The notes: generated by a model from the sequence alone, not told the origin. Positions 44,170-53,619 are shown, counted from the first letter of the stretch. The stretch: DNA of 64,000 nt from Agrobacterium genomosp. 13 str. CFBP 6927 (GCA_900012615.1 LT009757.1:380044-444043); one strand, 5' to 3'. Numbers and translations are program-made.

Positions 44170-45402
44170 TCAGTCAGCGGAACCGATGAGGTCCGCGAAG
44201 CGCTTCTGGCCATCTGCCGCAGACATCGAGCCGGCGAAGAATTCCGCCATCAGGTCTTCCTTCTGCTTCTGCGTATCGGCAGAAATCAGCTGGTCGGTGC
44301 TGGTGAGCGCATTGCCCTTCGCCAGAATTGCCAGACCCTTCTTCATGCAGTCATTGGCGGCGTTGAGATCGACGTCGCCACGGATCGGCAGCGAGCCTTT
44401 CTTCAGGTTGAAGGCGACCTGCGTTTTCGGATCGACGATGGTTTCAGCCAGCACGTCCTGCGCCTTGGTTTTCGCCTCGTCCTTCAGGACCGGGAAATAA
44501 AAGGCATCGCCGCCGGTGGTGATATAGTCATTGAGGCCGAGACCCGGCAGGCAGGAATAATCCGTACCGGCCTTCTGGTTTGCAAGCTGGAACTCACCCT
44601 GCGCCCAGTCACCCATGATCTGGCCGCCGGCCTTGCCGGTTATGACCAGGTTGGTCGCCTGGTTCCAGTCCTGCACATTGGTGCCCTTGGCCATATCGCG
44701 GGCCTCGACGGCCGCTGCAAAAATCTTCGCCATCTCAGGCCCCGCTGCCGCTTCGGCATCCTTGTCGCCATAGACTTTCTGGTAGAGATCCTTGCCGCCA
44801 ATCGAAAGCGTCAGCGTGTCAAACAGGCCGTTGGCCTGCCATGCCTGCCCGCCGAGCGCGAGCGGCTGGATACCGGCCTTCTTCAGCGCCGGTGCGGCTG
44901 CAACAAATTCCGTCCAGTTCTTCGGAACCTCGACGCCCGCCTTCTTGAAGGCTTCGTTGGAAAGCCACAGCCATTGCCAGGAATGAATGTTGACCGGTGC
45001 GCAATAGATCTTGCCGTCGATGGTGCAGCTGTCGAGCAGGCTCGCCGGCTTGATGACCTCTTTCCACTTGCCCTTTTCGGCAACGTCGGACAGGTCGCGC
45101 ATCAAGCCGGCCTGCACCAGCTCTTCCGCCTGCCGGCCGTGGTTGAACTGCGTGGCGCCCATCGGGTCACCGCCGGTGATGCGGCTGATCATGATCGGCC
45201 GGGCCGTACCGCCCGAACCGGCAATTGCGCCATCCACCCATTTGTTGCCGGTCGCATCGAAAGCCTTGGCAAGCTCGGCCACCGCTGCGGCTTCGCCGCC
45301 CGATGTCCACCAATGGGTCACCTCAAGATCGGTGGCCCCGGCCATGCCCGCCGGAATCATGACACTGGCCAAAAAGGCCGCAGAAATAACACGCATTCGC
45401 AT
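44170..45402 (-). CDS. CUT1 sugar ABC transporter, periplasmic binding protein
   Basis: A 410-residue solute-binding protein with signal peptide (MRMRVISAAFLASVMIPAGMAGA). Features DLEVTHWWTSGGEAAAVAELAKAF, IHSWQWLWLSNEAFKKAGVEVP and GGQAWQANGLFDTLTLSIGG resemble glucose/mannose-type binding proteins of Proteobacteria. Three Cys remain in the mature protein (SCTIDGKIYCAP, SCLPG, DCMKK), which may form disulfides. GGGAGGAG lies before the ATG, and an operator copy is 15 bases upstream of the start. First gene of the operon ending with the Gfo/Idh/MocA dehydrogenase. Confidence 0.9.
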   Translation of the reverse strand: MRMRVISAAFLASVMIPAGMAGATDLEVTHWWTSGGEAAAVAELAKAFDATGNKWVDGAIAGSGGTARPIMISRITGGDPMGATQFNHGRQAEELVQAGLMRDLSDVAEKGKWKEVIKPASLLDSCTIDGKIYCAPVNIHSWQWLWLSNEAFKKAGVEVPKNWTEFVAAAPALKKAGIQPLALGGQAWQANGLFDTLTLSIGGKDLYQKVYGDKDAEAAAGPEMAKIFAAAVEARDMAKGTNVQDWNQATNLVITGKAGGQIMGDWAQGEFQLANQKAGTDYSCLPGLGLNDYITTGGDAFYFPVLKDEAKTKAQDVLAETIVDPKTQVAFNLKKGSLPIRGDVDLNAANDCMKKGLAILAKGNALTSTDQLISADTQKQKEDLMAEFFAGSMSAADGQKRFADLIGSAD

Positions 45403-45417
45403 GAGTCTCCTCCCTCA

Positions 45418-45431
45418 CTGAAACGTTGCAG
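45418..45431. promoter_or_regulatory. LacI-type operator copy 2
   Basis: CTGAAACGTTGCAG, 15 bases before the binding-protein gene. It agrees with the copy at 44038 in 12 of 14 positions and keeps the central AACGTT. The regulator is not encoded in the window. Confidence 0.75.
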
Positions 45432-45652
45432 TTGGAACGTATGCGAAGATTTTTGATTAGGCAACCGCCTAAGATACGAATCTCGCCAGCGCTCCCAAGG
45501 GTGTTCCAAACGGCCGCAATCCATACTGAACAGCCGGCCAGGAGGGATGTCGAAATGGCGTAACCCACAGGTAATGCAGGCCTTTTACAACGCTTCAGAA
45601 CCCGGCTCCGCTCTCGGCGCAAACCCCACGGGATAGACAGGTGAAGGCGACA

Positions 45653-46375
45653 ATGAAAGCTTGGCACATTCTTTTGATCATCGGATTGGCGGGTGTCGCA
45701 TCGCTCCTGCTGGTACCGGTTGAGCAACTTGCACCGGGACAGCAGCTATCTTTTCAAATACGCCTGCTGATGCTCATCCAGCCCGCGATGCTGACCGTTG
45801 CAGCGGTGGCGATTGGTCAAGCCCTGGCCGGCAAGGTAGGGCTCGGCGCACCACTGATCCATACCCTTGTCCAAGGAAGCAGCATGCGCGCCGTGCTGCA
45901 GAGACAGGCGATGCCCGCGCTTCTAGCGGGCCTCGCCATCGGTTTGCTGATGATTACCTATTCGGCAGCGGTCCTTCCCGCGGTTACGGATGCATCGACC
46001 CGGGCAATGATGGTCGCTTTTCCCGTTCCACTGACGACACGGATTCTCTACGGCGGAATCACGGAAGAGATTTTGACCCGATGGGGCCTGATGTCGTTTT
46101 TCGCATGGGTGCTCTGGCGCATCACAGGAAGGGGCCGGGCAGGTCCGGCCCTGATGTGGACAGCTATCCTTCTGGCGGCAGCCCTTTTCGCCGCTGGCCA
46201 CCTGCCACTCTTGTTTGCCATCGCAACCGATCCGCAGCGATTACTAATCGCTGCGATCCTGCTCGCTAATTTTATCCCCGGCCTGTTGTTCGGGTGGCTT
46301 TTCTGGCGGCGGGGGCTTGAAGCAGCCATGCTTTCCCATGCCTTCGCCCATGGCGTGAACGCGCTGGCCTCCTGA
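45653..46375 (+). CDS. CPBP-family intramembrane glutamic endopeptidase-like protein
   Basis: A 240-residue polytopic membrane protein with about seven helices. CPBP motifs are present: ITEEILTRWGLMSFFAWVLWR (EE-x3-R type), LFAAGHLPLL (conserved His) and ANFIPGLLFGWLFWRRGLEAAMLSHAFAHG (His). Members are Rce1-like membrane proteases or have roles in bacteriocin immunity; the true substrate is usually unknown. Start at ATG 45653 with GAAGG 5 bases before; a GTG at 45641 is less likely. It stands alone between the sugar operon and manC. Confidence 0.82.
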   Translation: MKAWHILLIIGLAGVASLLLVPVEQLAPGQQLSFQIRLLMLIQPAMLTVAAVAIGQALAGKVGLGAPLIHTLVQGSSMRAVLQRQAMPALLAGLAIGLLMITYSAAVLPAVTDASTRAMMVAFPVPLTTRILYGGITEEILTRWGLMSFFAWVLWRITGRGRAGPALMWTAILLAAALFAAGHLPLLFAIATDPQRLLIAAILLANFIPGLLFGWLFWRRGLEAAMLSHAFAHGVNALAS

Positions 46376-46481
46376 GCCGCCACGATCCCATCAGTCGCGG
46401 TCAGAAATCTTTCGGTAAAGGGTGGCGACACGGGCGAAGGCTCGCTCACCCCATGATGCCGCCTGCCCCCGCGCTACGATC

Positions 46482-47912
46482 CTACTGTCGCTTGTAATCA
46501 TCCTCGATACGGATGACGTCGTCCTCGCCAATATAGGCTCCGGTCTGGATTTCGACCAGTTCGAGCGGAATCTGCCCTTCATTGGCAAGCCGGTGCGGTT
46601 GGCCGATCGGAATATAGACGGATTGGTTTTCCGTCAGCAGCCGGGTCTCCTCGCCAATCGTCACCGTCGCCGTTCCCTTGACGATGATCCAGTGCTCGGA
46701 ACGGTGATAGTGTTTCTGGAAGGAGATGCGGTGGCCGGGATCAACCGTGATGTGGCCGACACGATAACGCTCGTCGACATACATGTGCTCGATATAACCC
46801 CACGGACGATAAACGCGCTTGTGGCTCTGCGTTCTCGGCGCATGTTCGCCGTCCTTCAGCGTCTCCACCAGCCCCTTCACATCCTGTACCCGGTTTTTCG
46901 GCACGACCAGAACCGCGTCCTTGGTGGCCACCACCACCAGGTCCTTGGCGCCCACCACCGTCGTCAGCAATTGCGTGGAATGGATGAGGCAGCCTTCGGA
47001 ATCGATGAAAACGCCATCGCCTTCCAGCGCATTGTCGTTACCGCGCTTGTCGGCGATCTCCCAGATCGCATCCCAGCTGCCAATATCCGACCAGCGAAAA
47101 TGGCCATGCACCACGGCCATGCGCTTGGTCTTCTCGATCACGGCATAGTCGATGGAGTTTTTCGGGGAAGCCTCGAAGCTTGCCTGATGCAGGCGCACGA
47201 AACCGAGGTCGCTTTCATATTGCTCAACCGCCTGCGTCACCGCCGCAAGAATCTCCGGTGCGAAGGCCTTCAACTCGGCGATCATCACATCGGAACGGAA
47301 CAGGAAGTTGCCGGAGTTCCAGAGATAGCCCTTTTCCAGATAGGAAATCGCAGTCTTCACATCAGGCTTTTCCACGAAAGCCTCGACGGTGCTCAAATCT
47401 TCTTCGCCATCGATCGCCTCACCCGGCTTGATATAGCCATAAGAGGTGCGCGGTTCCGTCGGCACCAGGCCGAAAACGACGATATTGCCCTGATCGGCGG
47501 CCTTGGCGCCAAGCTTCACGGCGTCGGAAAATTTATCGGCATCCAGCACCACATGGTCAGCGGCAAGCGCCAGCACCAGACATCCGGGCTCGCGGCGCTC
47601 GGCCAGCACGGCGGCGGCGGCCATGGCGGCGGCGCTGTCACGGCGGGCGGGCTCCAGCACCACCGTTGCCGGCAGATCGATCTCTTCCGCCTGGCGGCGG
47701 GCGAAGAAGCGGAAATCCTCGTTGGTGATCACCAGTGGCTCGGAATAAAGCGCCTTGTCACCCACTCGCGTCAATGTCTGCTGATAGGTCGAAAGATTGC
47801 CGACCAGCGGCTGGAACTGCTTGGGTAACTGATCACGCGATACCGGCCAAAGCCGAGATCCCGCCCCGCCAGCAAGAAGAACCGGTGTGATCTTTCGAGA
47901 ATGTGCGCTCAC
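46482..47912 (-). CDS. manC: Mannose-1-phosphate guanylyltransferase / mannose-6-phosphate isomerase
   Basis: A 476-residue bifunctional type II enzyme for GDP-mannose synthesis. N-terminal nucleotidyltransferase motif LLAGGAGSRLWPVSRDQLPKQF, FVEKPD in the middle; C-terminal cupin isomerase domain with RPWGYIEHM, GHRISFQKHYHRSEHWIIVKGTATV and IPIGQPHRLAN. Start is GTG 47912, with AAAGG 7 bases upstream. It provides GDP-mannose for surface polysaccharides; related genes (noeJ) exist in rhizobia. Alone on its strand. Confidence 0.94.
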   Translation of the reverse strand: MSAHSRKITPVLLAGGAGSRLWPVSRDQLPKQFQPLVGNLSTYQQTLTRVGDKALYSEPLVITNEDFRFFARRQAEEIDLPATVVLEPARRDSAAAMAAAAVLAERREPGCLVLALAADHVVLDADKFSDAVKLGAKAADQGNIVVFGLVPTEPRTSYGYIKPGEAIDGEEDLSTVEAFVEKPDVKTAISYLEKGYLWNSGNFLFRSDVMIAELKAFAPEILAAVTQAVEQYESDLGFVRLHQASFEASPKNSIDYAVIEKTKRMAVVHGHFRWSDIGSWDAIWEIADKRGNDNALEGDGVFIDSEGCLIHSTQLLTTVVGAKDLVVVATKDAVLVVPKNRVQDVKGLVETLKDGEHAPRTQSHKRVYRPWGYIEHMYVDERYRVGHITVDPGHRISFQKHYHRSEHWIIVKGTATVTIGEETRLLTENQSVYIPIGQPHRLANEGQIPLELVEIQTGAYIGEDDVIRIEDDYKRQ

Positions 47913-48368
47913 AACAAAACCTTTCCAAATCTAAAAAATTCCCGGCGCGCCGGACAATATACATATTTGCCAATGCTGCCATCATCGGTTCACGGGCGGA
48001 TAAGCGCAAGCTCATAAGTTCGCCTTGTGAAAGCTTGGTGAACAAGCGGAAGGACATGTTGATTGTTGGCGGGCCCATTTCGCTAACGCGGCGTGGTTCG
48101 CGCGGTTCCACGGAACCCGGCACGAAAACGTCCTCGGAAATCGCAGGAATCTGCCCATCTCGAAAACCACATGGATGGCCGAGCCATGGCGCATCAGATC
48201 TGCAGCACCCGCCGGCGAAACAAATTAATCGATTGAATCGGCCGCAAATTTCATCACGCTTAAATTTGCTGCACTGAACAACATTCAAGGCTTGGCAGGG
48301 GCGCGAAAAATACAATAACAACGGCGGATATTTTTACACTGTTATCGACACGAAAGCGCGCTCAGCCC
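47913..48368. promoter_or_regulatory. Intergenic region between manC and malic enzyme genes
   Basis: About 456 bases between divergent genes. I see no supported gene, RNA or strong dyad. The last 60 bases before the malic enzyme gene are AT-rich (AATACAATAACAAC) and probably carry its promoter. Confidence 0.4.
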
Positions 48369-50657
48369 ATGTCCGACACGACGAAACCCGCCAGCACCAG
48401 AACATCGGTTACGGATCAGGAAGCCCTGGATTTCCACGCGGAAGGCCGGCCGGGGAAACTGGAAATCACCCCGACCAAGCCGATGGCGACGCAGCGGGAC
48501 CTGTCGCTTGCCTATTCGCCGGGCGTGGCCGTGCCGGTGAAAGCCATCGCCGAAAATCCGGCGACCGCTTACGATTATACAACGCGCGGCAACATGGTTG
48601 CGGTCATCTCCAACGGCACCGCCATCCTCGGTCTCGGCAATCTCGGCGCGCTTGCTTCCAAGCCGGTCATGGAAGGCAAGTCGGTCCTTTTCAAGCGCTT
48701 CGCCGATGTTGATTCCATCGATCTCGAAGTCGATACCGAAGACGCCGATGAGTTCATCAATTGCGTGCGTTACCTCGGCCCGTCCTTCGGCGGCATCAAT
48801 CTGGAGGATATCAAGGCGCCGGAATGTTTCATCATCGAAAGCCGCCTGCGCGAGCTGATGGACATTCCCGTTTTCCATGACGACCAGCACGGCACCGCCA
48901 TCATCGCCGCCGCCGGCCTCATCAACGCCATCGAACTGACGGGCCGCGACTTCAAGACCACCAAGCTCGTCTGCAACGGTGCGGGTGCGGCGGCAATCGC
49001 CTGCATGGACCTCATCAAGGCCATGGGGTTCAACCCTGAAAACATCACGCTCTGCGATACCAAGGGCGTGATCTATCAGGGCCGTACCGAAGGCATGAAC
49101 CAGTGGAAATCCGCGCACGCGGTGAAAACCAACAACCGCACGCTGGCGGAAGCCATGAAGGGCGCGGATGTCGTATTCGGCCTCTCCCAGAAGGGCGCTT
49201 TCAGCGAAGAAATGATCCGTTCCATGGCGCCGAAGCCGATCATCTTCGCCATGGCCAATCCGGACCCGGAAATTACGCCGGAAGAAGTGTCGCGCATCCG
49301 CGACGACGCCATCATGGCAACCGGACGTTCGGATTACCCGAACCAGGTCAACAATGTCCTCGGCTTCCCCTATATCTTCCGCGGCGCGCTCGATGTCCGC
49401 GCCAGCCAGATCAACGACGCGATGAAGATCGCGGCGGCACAGGCGCTCGCCGATCTTGCCCGCGAGGATGTTCCTGACGATGTGGCCGCCGCCTATCAGG
49501 GCAACCGCCCGCGCTTCGGTTCGCAATATATCATTCCCGTTCCCTTCGATCCGCGCCTGATCTCGGCCATTCCGGTGGCCGTGGCGAAAGCCGCCATCGA
49601 AACCGGCGTTGCCCGCCGGGAACTGCCCGATCTCGACGCCTATGCCCGCGAGCTTTCCGCCCGCCGCGACCCGATGGCCTCAACGACGCAGCGCCTTTAC
49701 GAGCGGGTGCGCCGCTCACCGAAGCGGGTCGTTTTTGCGGAAGCCGAAGAAGAACAGGTCATGCGTGCGGCGATTTCCTTCACCGCACAGGGCCTCGGCA
49801 CCGCCATCCTGCTCGGCCGTGATGATATCATCAAGGCCAATGCGGAACGCGCTGGCATCGATCTCGACCGCGCCAACATCGAGATCACCAATGCGCGTCT
49901 TTCCAGCCGCGTCGATGCCTATGTCGATTATCTCTATGCGCGTCTGCAGCGCGGCGGCTTCCTGCTGCGCGACGTACAGCGTCTGGTCCACAACGACCGC
50001 AACCATTTCGCCGCCTGCATGGTGGCTATGGGCGATGCGGACGCCGTGGTCACCGGCGTTACCCGCAACTACTCCACGGCGCTGGAGGATATCCGCCGCT
50101 GCATCAACACCAAGCCCGGCCATCGTGTCATCGGTGTTTCGTTGGTCGTTTCGCGCAACCGCACTGTCTTCGTGGCCGATACAGCCGTGCATGACATGCC
50201 GAACGCGGAAGATCTTGCCGATATCGCGGAAGAAGCAGCCGGCCTCGCCCGTCGTTTCGGTTACGAACCGCGCGTTGCCATGCTGGCCTATTCCACCTTC
50301 GGCCAGCCGACCGGCGAACGCTCCGACAAGGTGCGCGAGGCGGTGAAAATTCTCGACAGGCGCAACGTCAATTTCGAGGTCGACGGCGAAATGTCGGCCG
50401 ATGTGGCGCTGAACCATCACCGCATGCAGAGCCAGTATCCCTTCGCCCGGCTTTCCGGCCCGGCCAATGTGCTGGTCATGCCCGCCATCCATTCCGCCTC
50501 CATCTCCACCAAGATGCTGCAGGAACTGGGCGGCGCAACCGTCATCGGCCCACTTCTCGTCGGCCTCGATAAATCGGTGCAGATCACCTCCATGGGTGCG
50601 AAGGACAGCGATATCGTCAACATGGCGGCAATAGCGGCCTATAACGCCGGACGATAA
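48369..50657 (+). CDS. maeB: Malic enzyme with C-terminal phosphotransacetylase-like domain
   Basis: A 762-residue protein: malic enzyme domain (residues about 20-430; LSLAYSPGVAVPVKAI, VFHDDQHGTAIIAAAGLINA, cofactor motif CNGAGAAAIACMDL) followed by a phosphotransacetylase-like domain (about 440-762) that usually lacks acetyltransferase activity and serves regulation and oligomerisation. It converts malate to pyruvate with NAD or NADP. Rhizobia have two such enzymes, DME and TME; the sequence alone does not tell me which cofactor this one uses. No clear Shine-Dalgarno before the ATG. Single gene. Confidence 0.94.
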   Translation: MSDTTKPASTRTSVTDQEALDFHAEGRPGKLEITPTKPMATQRDLSLAYSPGVAVPVKAIAENPATAYDYTTRGNMVAVISNGTAILGLGNLGALASKPVMEGKSVLFKRFADVDSIDLEVDTEDADEFINCVRYLGPSFGGINLEDIKAPECFIIESRLRELMDIPVFHDDQHGTAIIAAAGLINAIELTGRDFKTTKLVCNGAGAAAIACMDLIKAMGFNPENITLCDTKGVIYQGRTEGMNQWKSAHAVKTNNRTLAEAMKGADVVFGLSQKGAFSEEMIRSMAPKPIIFAMANPDPEITPEEVSRIRDDAIMATGRSDYPNQVNNVLGFPYIFRGALDVRASQINDAMKIAAAQALADLAREDVPDDVAAAYQGNRPRFGSQYIIPVPFDPRLISAIPVAVAKAAIETGVARRELPDLDAYARELSARRDPMASTTQRLYERVRRSPKRVVFAEAEEEQVMRAAISFTAQGLGTAILLGRDDIIKANAERAGIDLDRANIEITNARLSSRVDAYVDYLYARLQRGGFLLRDVQRLVHNDRNHFAACMVAMGDADAVVTGVTRNYSTALEDIRRCINTKPGHRVIGVSLVVSRNRTVFVADTAVHDMPNAEDLADIAEEAAGLARRFGYEPRVAMLAYSTFGQPTGERSDKVREAVKILDRRNVNFEVDGEMSADVALNHHRMQSQYPFARLSGPANVLVMPAIHSASISTKMLQELGGATVIGPLLVGLDKSVQITSMGAKDSDIVNMAAIAAYNAGR

Positions 50658-50678
50658 GCGCAGGGCGCGGCCGGTTTC

Positions 50679-50800
50679 TTCTCCCCGCCGGGGAGAAGAT
50701 GGCCCGAAGGGTTAGATGAGGGGGCCTCTCCGCATATCTCACCCTCACCCCCTCATCCCGCTGCCGCGACCTTCTCCCCGGCGGGGAGAAGAGACAAGCC
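50679..50800. repeat. Inverted-repeat intergenic element with TTCTCCCC/GGGGAGAA ends
   Basis: TTCTCCCCgccGGGGAGAAG at 50679-50698 recurs in near-identical form as TTCTCCCCggcGGGGAGAAG at about 50772-50791. Between them are GATGAGGGGG and CCCCCTCATCCC as larger complementary arms. The whole forms a cruciform of about 115 bp, a type widespread in Agrobacterium, Brucella and other Rhizobiales intergenic DNA. It ends the malic enzyme transcription unit. Confidence 0.8.
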
Positions 50801-51052
50801 GGATACGCTCGCTCCGCATGTGGCCATCCGGTCCTCAGCGACGTCCGGACTACTCTCCAGCCCCTGACAGACCGGCACATAGCGACGGATGAAAAGAACA
50901 GGATTCTACGATTCCAAATTATTAGGATAATTTTTCTTCCTAAAAGATTTATTGGAACCGGATTTTATTCATACTATTTTTCACGCAATGCCAATTCTCG
51001 CTCTTGGCGGGTGCCTCATGTAGTTTCCACCTACAATCAAAAGGAAATACCC
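50801..51052. promoter_or_regulatory. Promoter region of the polar amino-acid ABC operon with a long dyad
   Basis: AT-rich region. A dyad runs from 50912 to 50957: TTCCAA and TTGGAA outer arms with AGGA and TCCT inner arms. Long spaced dyads like this can be LysR-type or other regulator sites, but no regulator gene is near. The core promoter was not assigned. Confidence 0.4.
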
Positions 51053-51889
51053 ATGGCCCTCTCTTTCTCCAGATTTGCCGCAAAACTCATTGCCGGAACC
51101 GTTGTCATCGCTTCGATGGCCACCGCCGCTCACGCGGATGCAACGCTCGACCGCATCAAGGGTCGCGGCAAGCTCACCGTTGGCGTCATCCTGTCCGGCG
51201 CGCCTTTCGGTTTCATCGATCCGAAGACGCAGGAGCAGAAGGGTCTCAACATCGACGTCGCCAAGGCGCTGGCCGCCGGCCTCGGTGTCGAGCTGGTCAC
51301 CGAAACCGTGACCCCGCCCAACCGCGTGCAGTTCCTGCAGCAGGGCAAGGTCGATATTCTGATCGCCAACATGCAGTACACGGAAGAACGCGCCAAAACG
51401 CTCGATTACGTACCGACCCCCTATGACCGCCAGGGTGGCGCCGCCATCGGCCGCAAGGACAGTGGCATCAAGGACTGGCCGGACCTGAAGGGCAAGATCG
51501 CCTGCGTTTCGCAAGGCTCCAACTACACCCAGCCGCTGATCGAACAATATGGCGCGCAGGTTAAAGCGCTGCCGAGCCAGCCGGAATCGCTACTGGCGCT
51601 CAAGGGCGGCAATTGCGACGTCTCCGTTCACGTCAACGGCACGCTCAGCCTGATGCTTCAGGACCGCGCCGATGAGTGGAAGGATTACGGCATCCTCATC
51701 CCCACCGACCTGATCCCGTCTGATTCCGTGATCTGGCTGCGCAAGGGCGAAAGCGACACGCAAGCCGCTCTCGACAAGATCGTCAAGGAACTGCACGCCT
51801 CCGGCAAGATGCTCGAATTCGCCAAGGCCAACCGTCTGCCGAGCATCGGCTATATGGAAGAGCAGCAGAAGAAGCTTTCGGCGCAATAA
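51053..51889 (+). CDS. Polar amino-acid-type ABC transporter, periplasmic binding protein
   Basis: A 278-residue family 3 solute-binding protein with signal peptide (SFSRFAAKLIAGTVVIASMATAAHA). The core has RGKLTVGVILSGAPFGFIDPKTQEQKG and the family signature LNIDVAKALAAGLGVELV. Ligands of this family are polar amino acids or related amines and aminocarboxylates. AAAGGAAAT lies before ATG 51053. It opens an operon of two permeases, ATPase, MmgE/PrpD and flavin monooxygenase. A terminator-like hairpin after it probably sets binding protein in excess over the membrane parts. Confidence 0.92.
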   Translation: MALSFSRFAAKLIAGTVVIASMATAAHADATLDRIKGRGKLTVGVILSGAPFGFIDPKTQEQKGLNIDVAKALAAGLGVELVTETVTPPNRVQFLQQGKVDILIANMQYTEERAKTLDYVPTPYDRQGGAAIGRKDSGIKDWPDLKGKIACVSQGSNYTQPLIEQYGAQVKALPSQPESLLALKGGNCDVSVHVNGTLSLMLQDRADEWKDYGILIPTDLIPSDSVIWLRKGESDTQAALDKIVKELHASGKMLEFAKANRLPSIGYMEEQQKKLSAQ

Positions 51890-51930
51890 GACAGGCGCAG
51901 GGTCTCTCCGTTCCTTGCATGTCCTCACCG

Positions 51931-52059
51931 CAGGGTGAGGATGATGCCGAACAGGCGGAGTGATTTCCTATGACCATCAGGAACGGCCGGTTTCGCCTGC
52001 CGTTCTTTTCTGCTTTATAAAAAGACAGGTCATTCTGGCGCCGCCTGCAGGGCGGCGCA
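51931..52059 (+). terminator. Three hairpins after the binding-protein gene, one terminator-like
   Basis: CCTCACC-gca-GGGTGAGG (51936-51953 approximately), then GAACGGC (51981-51987) with GCCGTTC (51999-52005) followed by TTTTCT, a weak intrinsic terminator, then GCGCCGCC-tgca-GGGCGGCGC (about 52039-52059) just before the permease gene. They probably attenuate read-through into the permease genes. Confidence 0.6.
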
Positions 52060-52084
52060 CCCGCGACAACAGCATGGATTTCCG

Positions 52085-52828
52085 ATGCAGGATGGATTTA
52101 CAGCGCGCTTCATAGAACTGGCCGCGCATCTTGGCCTCAACTATGACTTTCTGAACAGCGGTTACGAGGTTCAGATCTGGCTCGACGGCATGAAGATGAC
52201 GCTGATCCTCGTCGCCGTCACTTTGCCGCTTAGCCTCCTCTTCGGCTTCATTTTCGCGGCAATGCTGACATCGGGCAAGGTCTGGCTCGCCGGCCCCGTG
52301 CGCGCCTATGTGGAACTGACGCGCAACACGCCGACGCTGGTGCAGCTGATGTGTGGTTTCCTCGTGCTCAACATGCTGATTTCCAATGCGCTGGGCGGCG
52401 CGCAGAACAACCCGCTGACGCCATTCTTCTGGGTCGTCGCCATCACCGGCCTGCACATCGCCGCTTTCCATGCGGAAGCGTTGCGCGGCGGTATCGAGGC
52501 GGTGCCGGCCACCACCATCGAGGCGGCGCGCGCGATCGGTTTCAGTTCCTTCGAGATTTTACGCTATGTGGAGTTTCCGCTGGCCATCCGCACGGCGCTG
52601 CCCTCCATCATCAACAACCTCGTCAATCTGGTGAAGCTCACCACGGTCGGTTCGGCAATTGCGGTGGGTGAGATCACCTATGCCTCGATCCTGATCTGGA
52701 CGCAGCGCGACAATGTGGTCGAGCTAATGATCGTCATCCTGATCTTCTTCAGCGTCATCAATTTCATCGTCGCAAGAGCCGGTCTCTGGCTTGAACGGCG
52801 TCTTGCGGTTCCGGGGTTCGGTCAATGA
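52085..52828 (+). CDS. Polar amino-acid-type ABC transporter permease 1
   Basis: A 247-residue HisM/HisQ-type permease with about five helices. Conserved block AFHAEALRGGIEAVPATTIEAARAIGFSSFEILRYVEFP is the EAA-type ATPase contact. No strong ribosome site is visible before ATG 52085. Its stop overlaps the second permease start by four bases (ATGA), so the pair is coupled. Forms a heterodimeric channel with it. Confidence 0.92.
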   Translation: MQDGFTARFIELAAHLGLNYDFLNSGYEVQIWLDGMKMTLILVAVTLPLSLLFGFIFAAMLTSGKVWLAGPVRAYVELTRNTPTLVQLMCGFLVLNMLISNALGGAQNNPLTPFFWVVAITGLHIAAFHAEALRGGIEAVPATTIEAARAIGFSSFEILRYVEFPLAIRTALPSIINNLVNLVKLTTVGSAIAVGEITYASILIWTQRDNVVELMIVILIFFSVINFIVARAGLWLERRLAVPGFGQ

Positions 52829-53607
52829 GTGCGGTGGTTTCTCCAACACAGGCGGTAAAGAAGCCGCCCTTCGGCACCATTCTGCTCCTCGGCGTGCTGA
52901 TATCAGTCATTTTGTGGCTGATCCTCGACCCTTCGCTCGGCCAGGTGCTGCTGCAATGGCTGCCCTATCTGGCCAAGGGTTTTGCCATGAACGTGCTGAT
53001 CAGCATCCTTGCGATCGCCATCGGCACCTTCATCGGCGTCCTGCTCGGCATCATGGAGCTCGCGCCCTACCGTCTCGTGCGAGCGCCCGCGCTCACCTAT
53101 GTGCAGATATTCCGCAACGCCCCGCATCTGGTGCTGATCTTCGCCGCGACCTACATCTTCCCCTTCGAGATCGTCGCCTTTGGCAACTACATTCCCTTCC
53201 CGGACTGGATCAAGGCCGTCGTCGGTCTCGCCATTCCGGCCAGCGCCCATATCGCCGAAATCACCCGCGGCGCCATCCAGTCGATTCCGACGGCGCAGTG
53301 GGAAGCGGCGCAGGGGCTGGGTTTTTCGCGCAACCAGACACTGCGCTGGATTATTCTGCCGCAATGCGTGAAGCGTTCGCTGCCGCCATGGATGAACCTC
53401 TATGCTTCGATCACCATGGGTACGGCGCTCGCCTCGCTGGTCGGCGTGCATGAGCTTCTTCATGCCGCGACAGACGCCAGCACCGCCGTGCAGCGCAACG
53501 ATTTCACCGTCGTGGTCTATCTCACCGTTCTGATGGCGTTCTTCCTGTTCTGCTATCCCGTCTCCCGTTTCACGCAGCGCCTCGAGCGGCGCTTCGCTTC
53601 CCGCTGA
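52825..53607 (+). CDS. Polar amino-acid-type ABC transporter permease 2
   Basis: A 260-residue HisM/HisQ-type permease. Block AHIAEITRGAIQSIPTAQWEAAQGLGFSRNQTLRWIILPQ is the EAA contact loop. A stretch of about 50 residues precedes the core permease domain and includes one extra helix. Start overlaps the previous gene; the ATPase gene follows after 12 bases. Confidence 0.92.
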   Translation: MSAVVSPTQAVKKPPFGTILLLGVLISVILWLILDPSLGQVLLQWLPYLAKGFAMNVLISILAIAIGTFIGVLLGIMELAPYRLVRAPALTYVQIFRNAPHLVLIFAATYIFPFEIVAFGNYIPFPDWIKAVVGLAIPASAHIAEITRGAIQSIPTAQWEAAQGLGFSRNQTLRWIILPQCVKRSLPPWMNLYASITMGTALASLVGVHELLHAATDASTAVQRNDFTVVVYLTVLMAFFLFCYPVSRFTQRLERRFASR

Positions 53608-53619
53608 TTGGAACAAGCC

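Noticed and set aside
45653..46375. Phage-defence (abortive infection) gene
   Set aside because: The CPBP family was once labelled Abi, but there is no toxin partner, no nearby defence gene and no mobile element, so I do not claim defence.
47833..48321. Overlapping frames between manC and the malic enzyme gene
   Set aside because: Both strands are open over 120-160 codons, but the translations are Cys/Arg-rich and overlap a real gene start or the promoter region.
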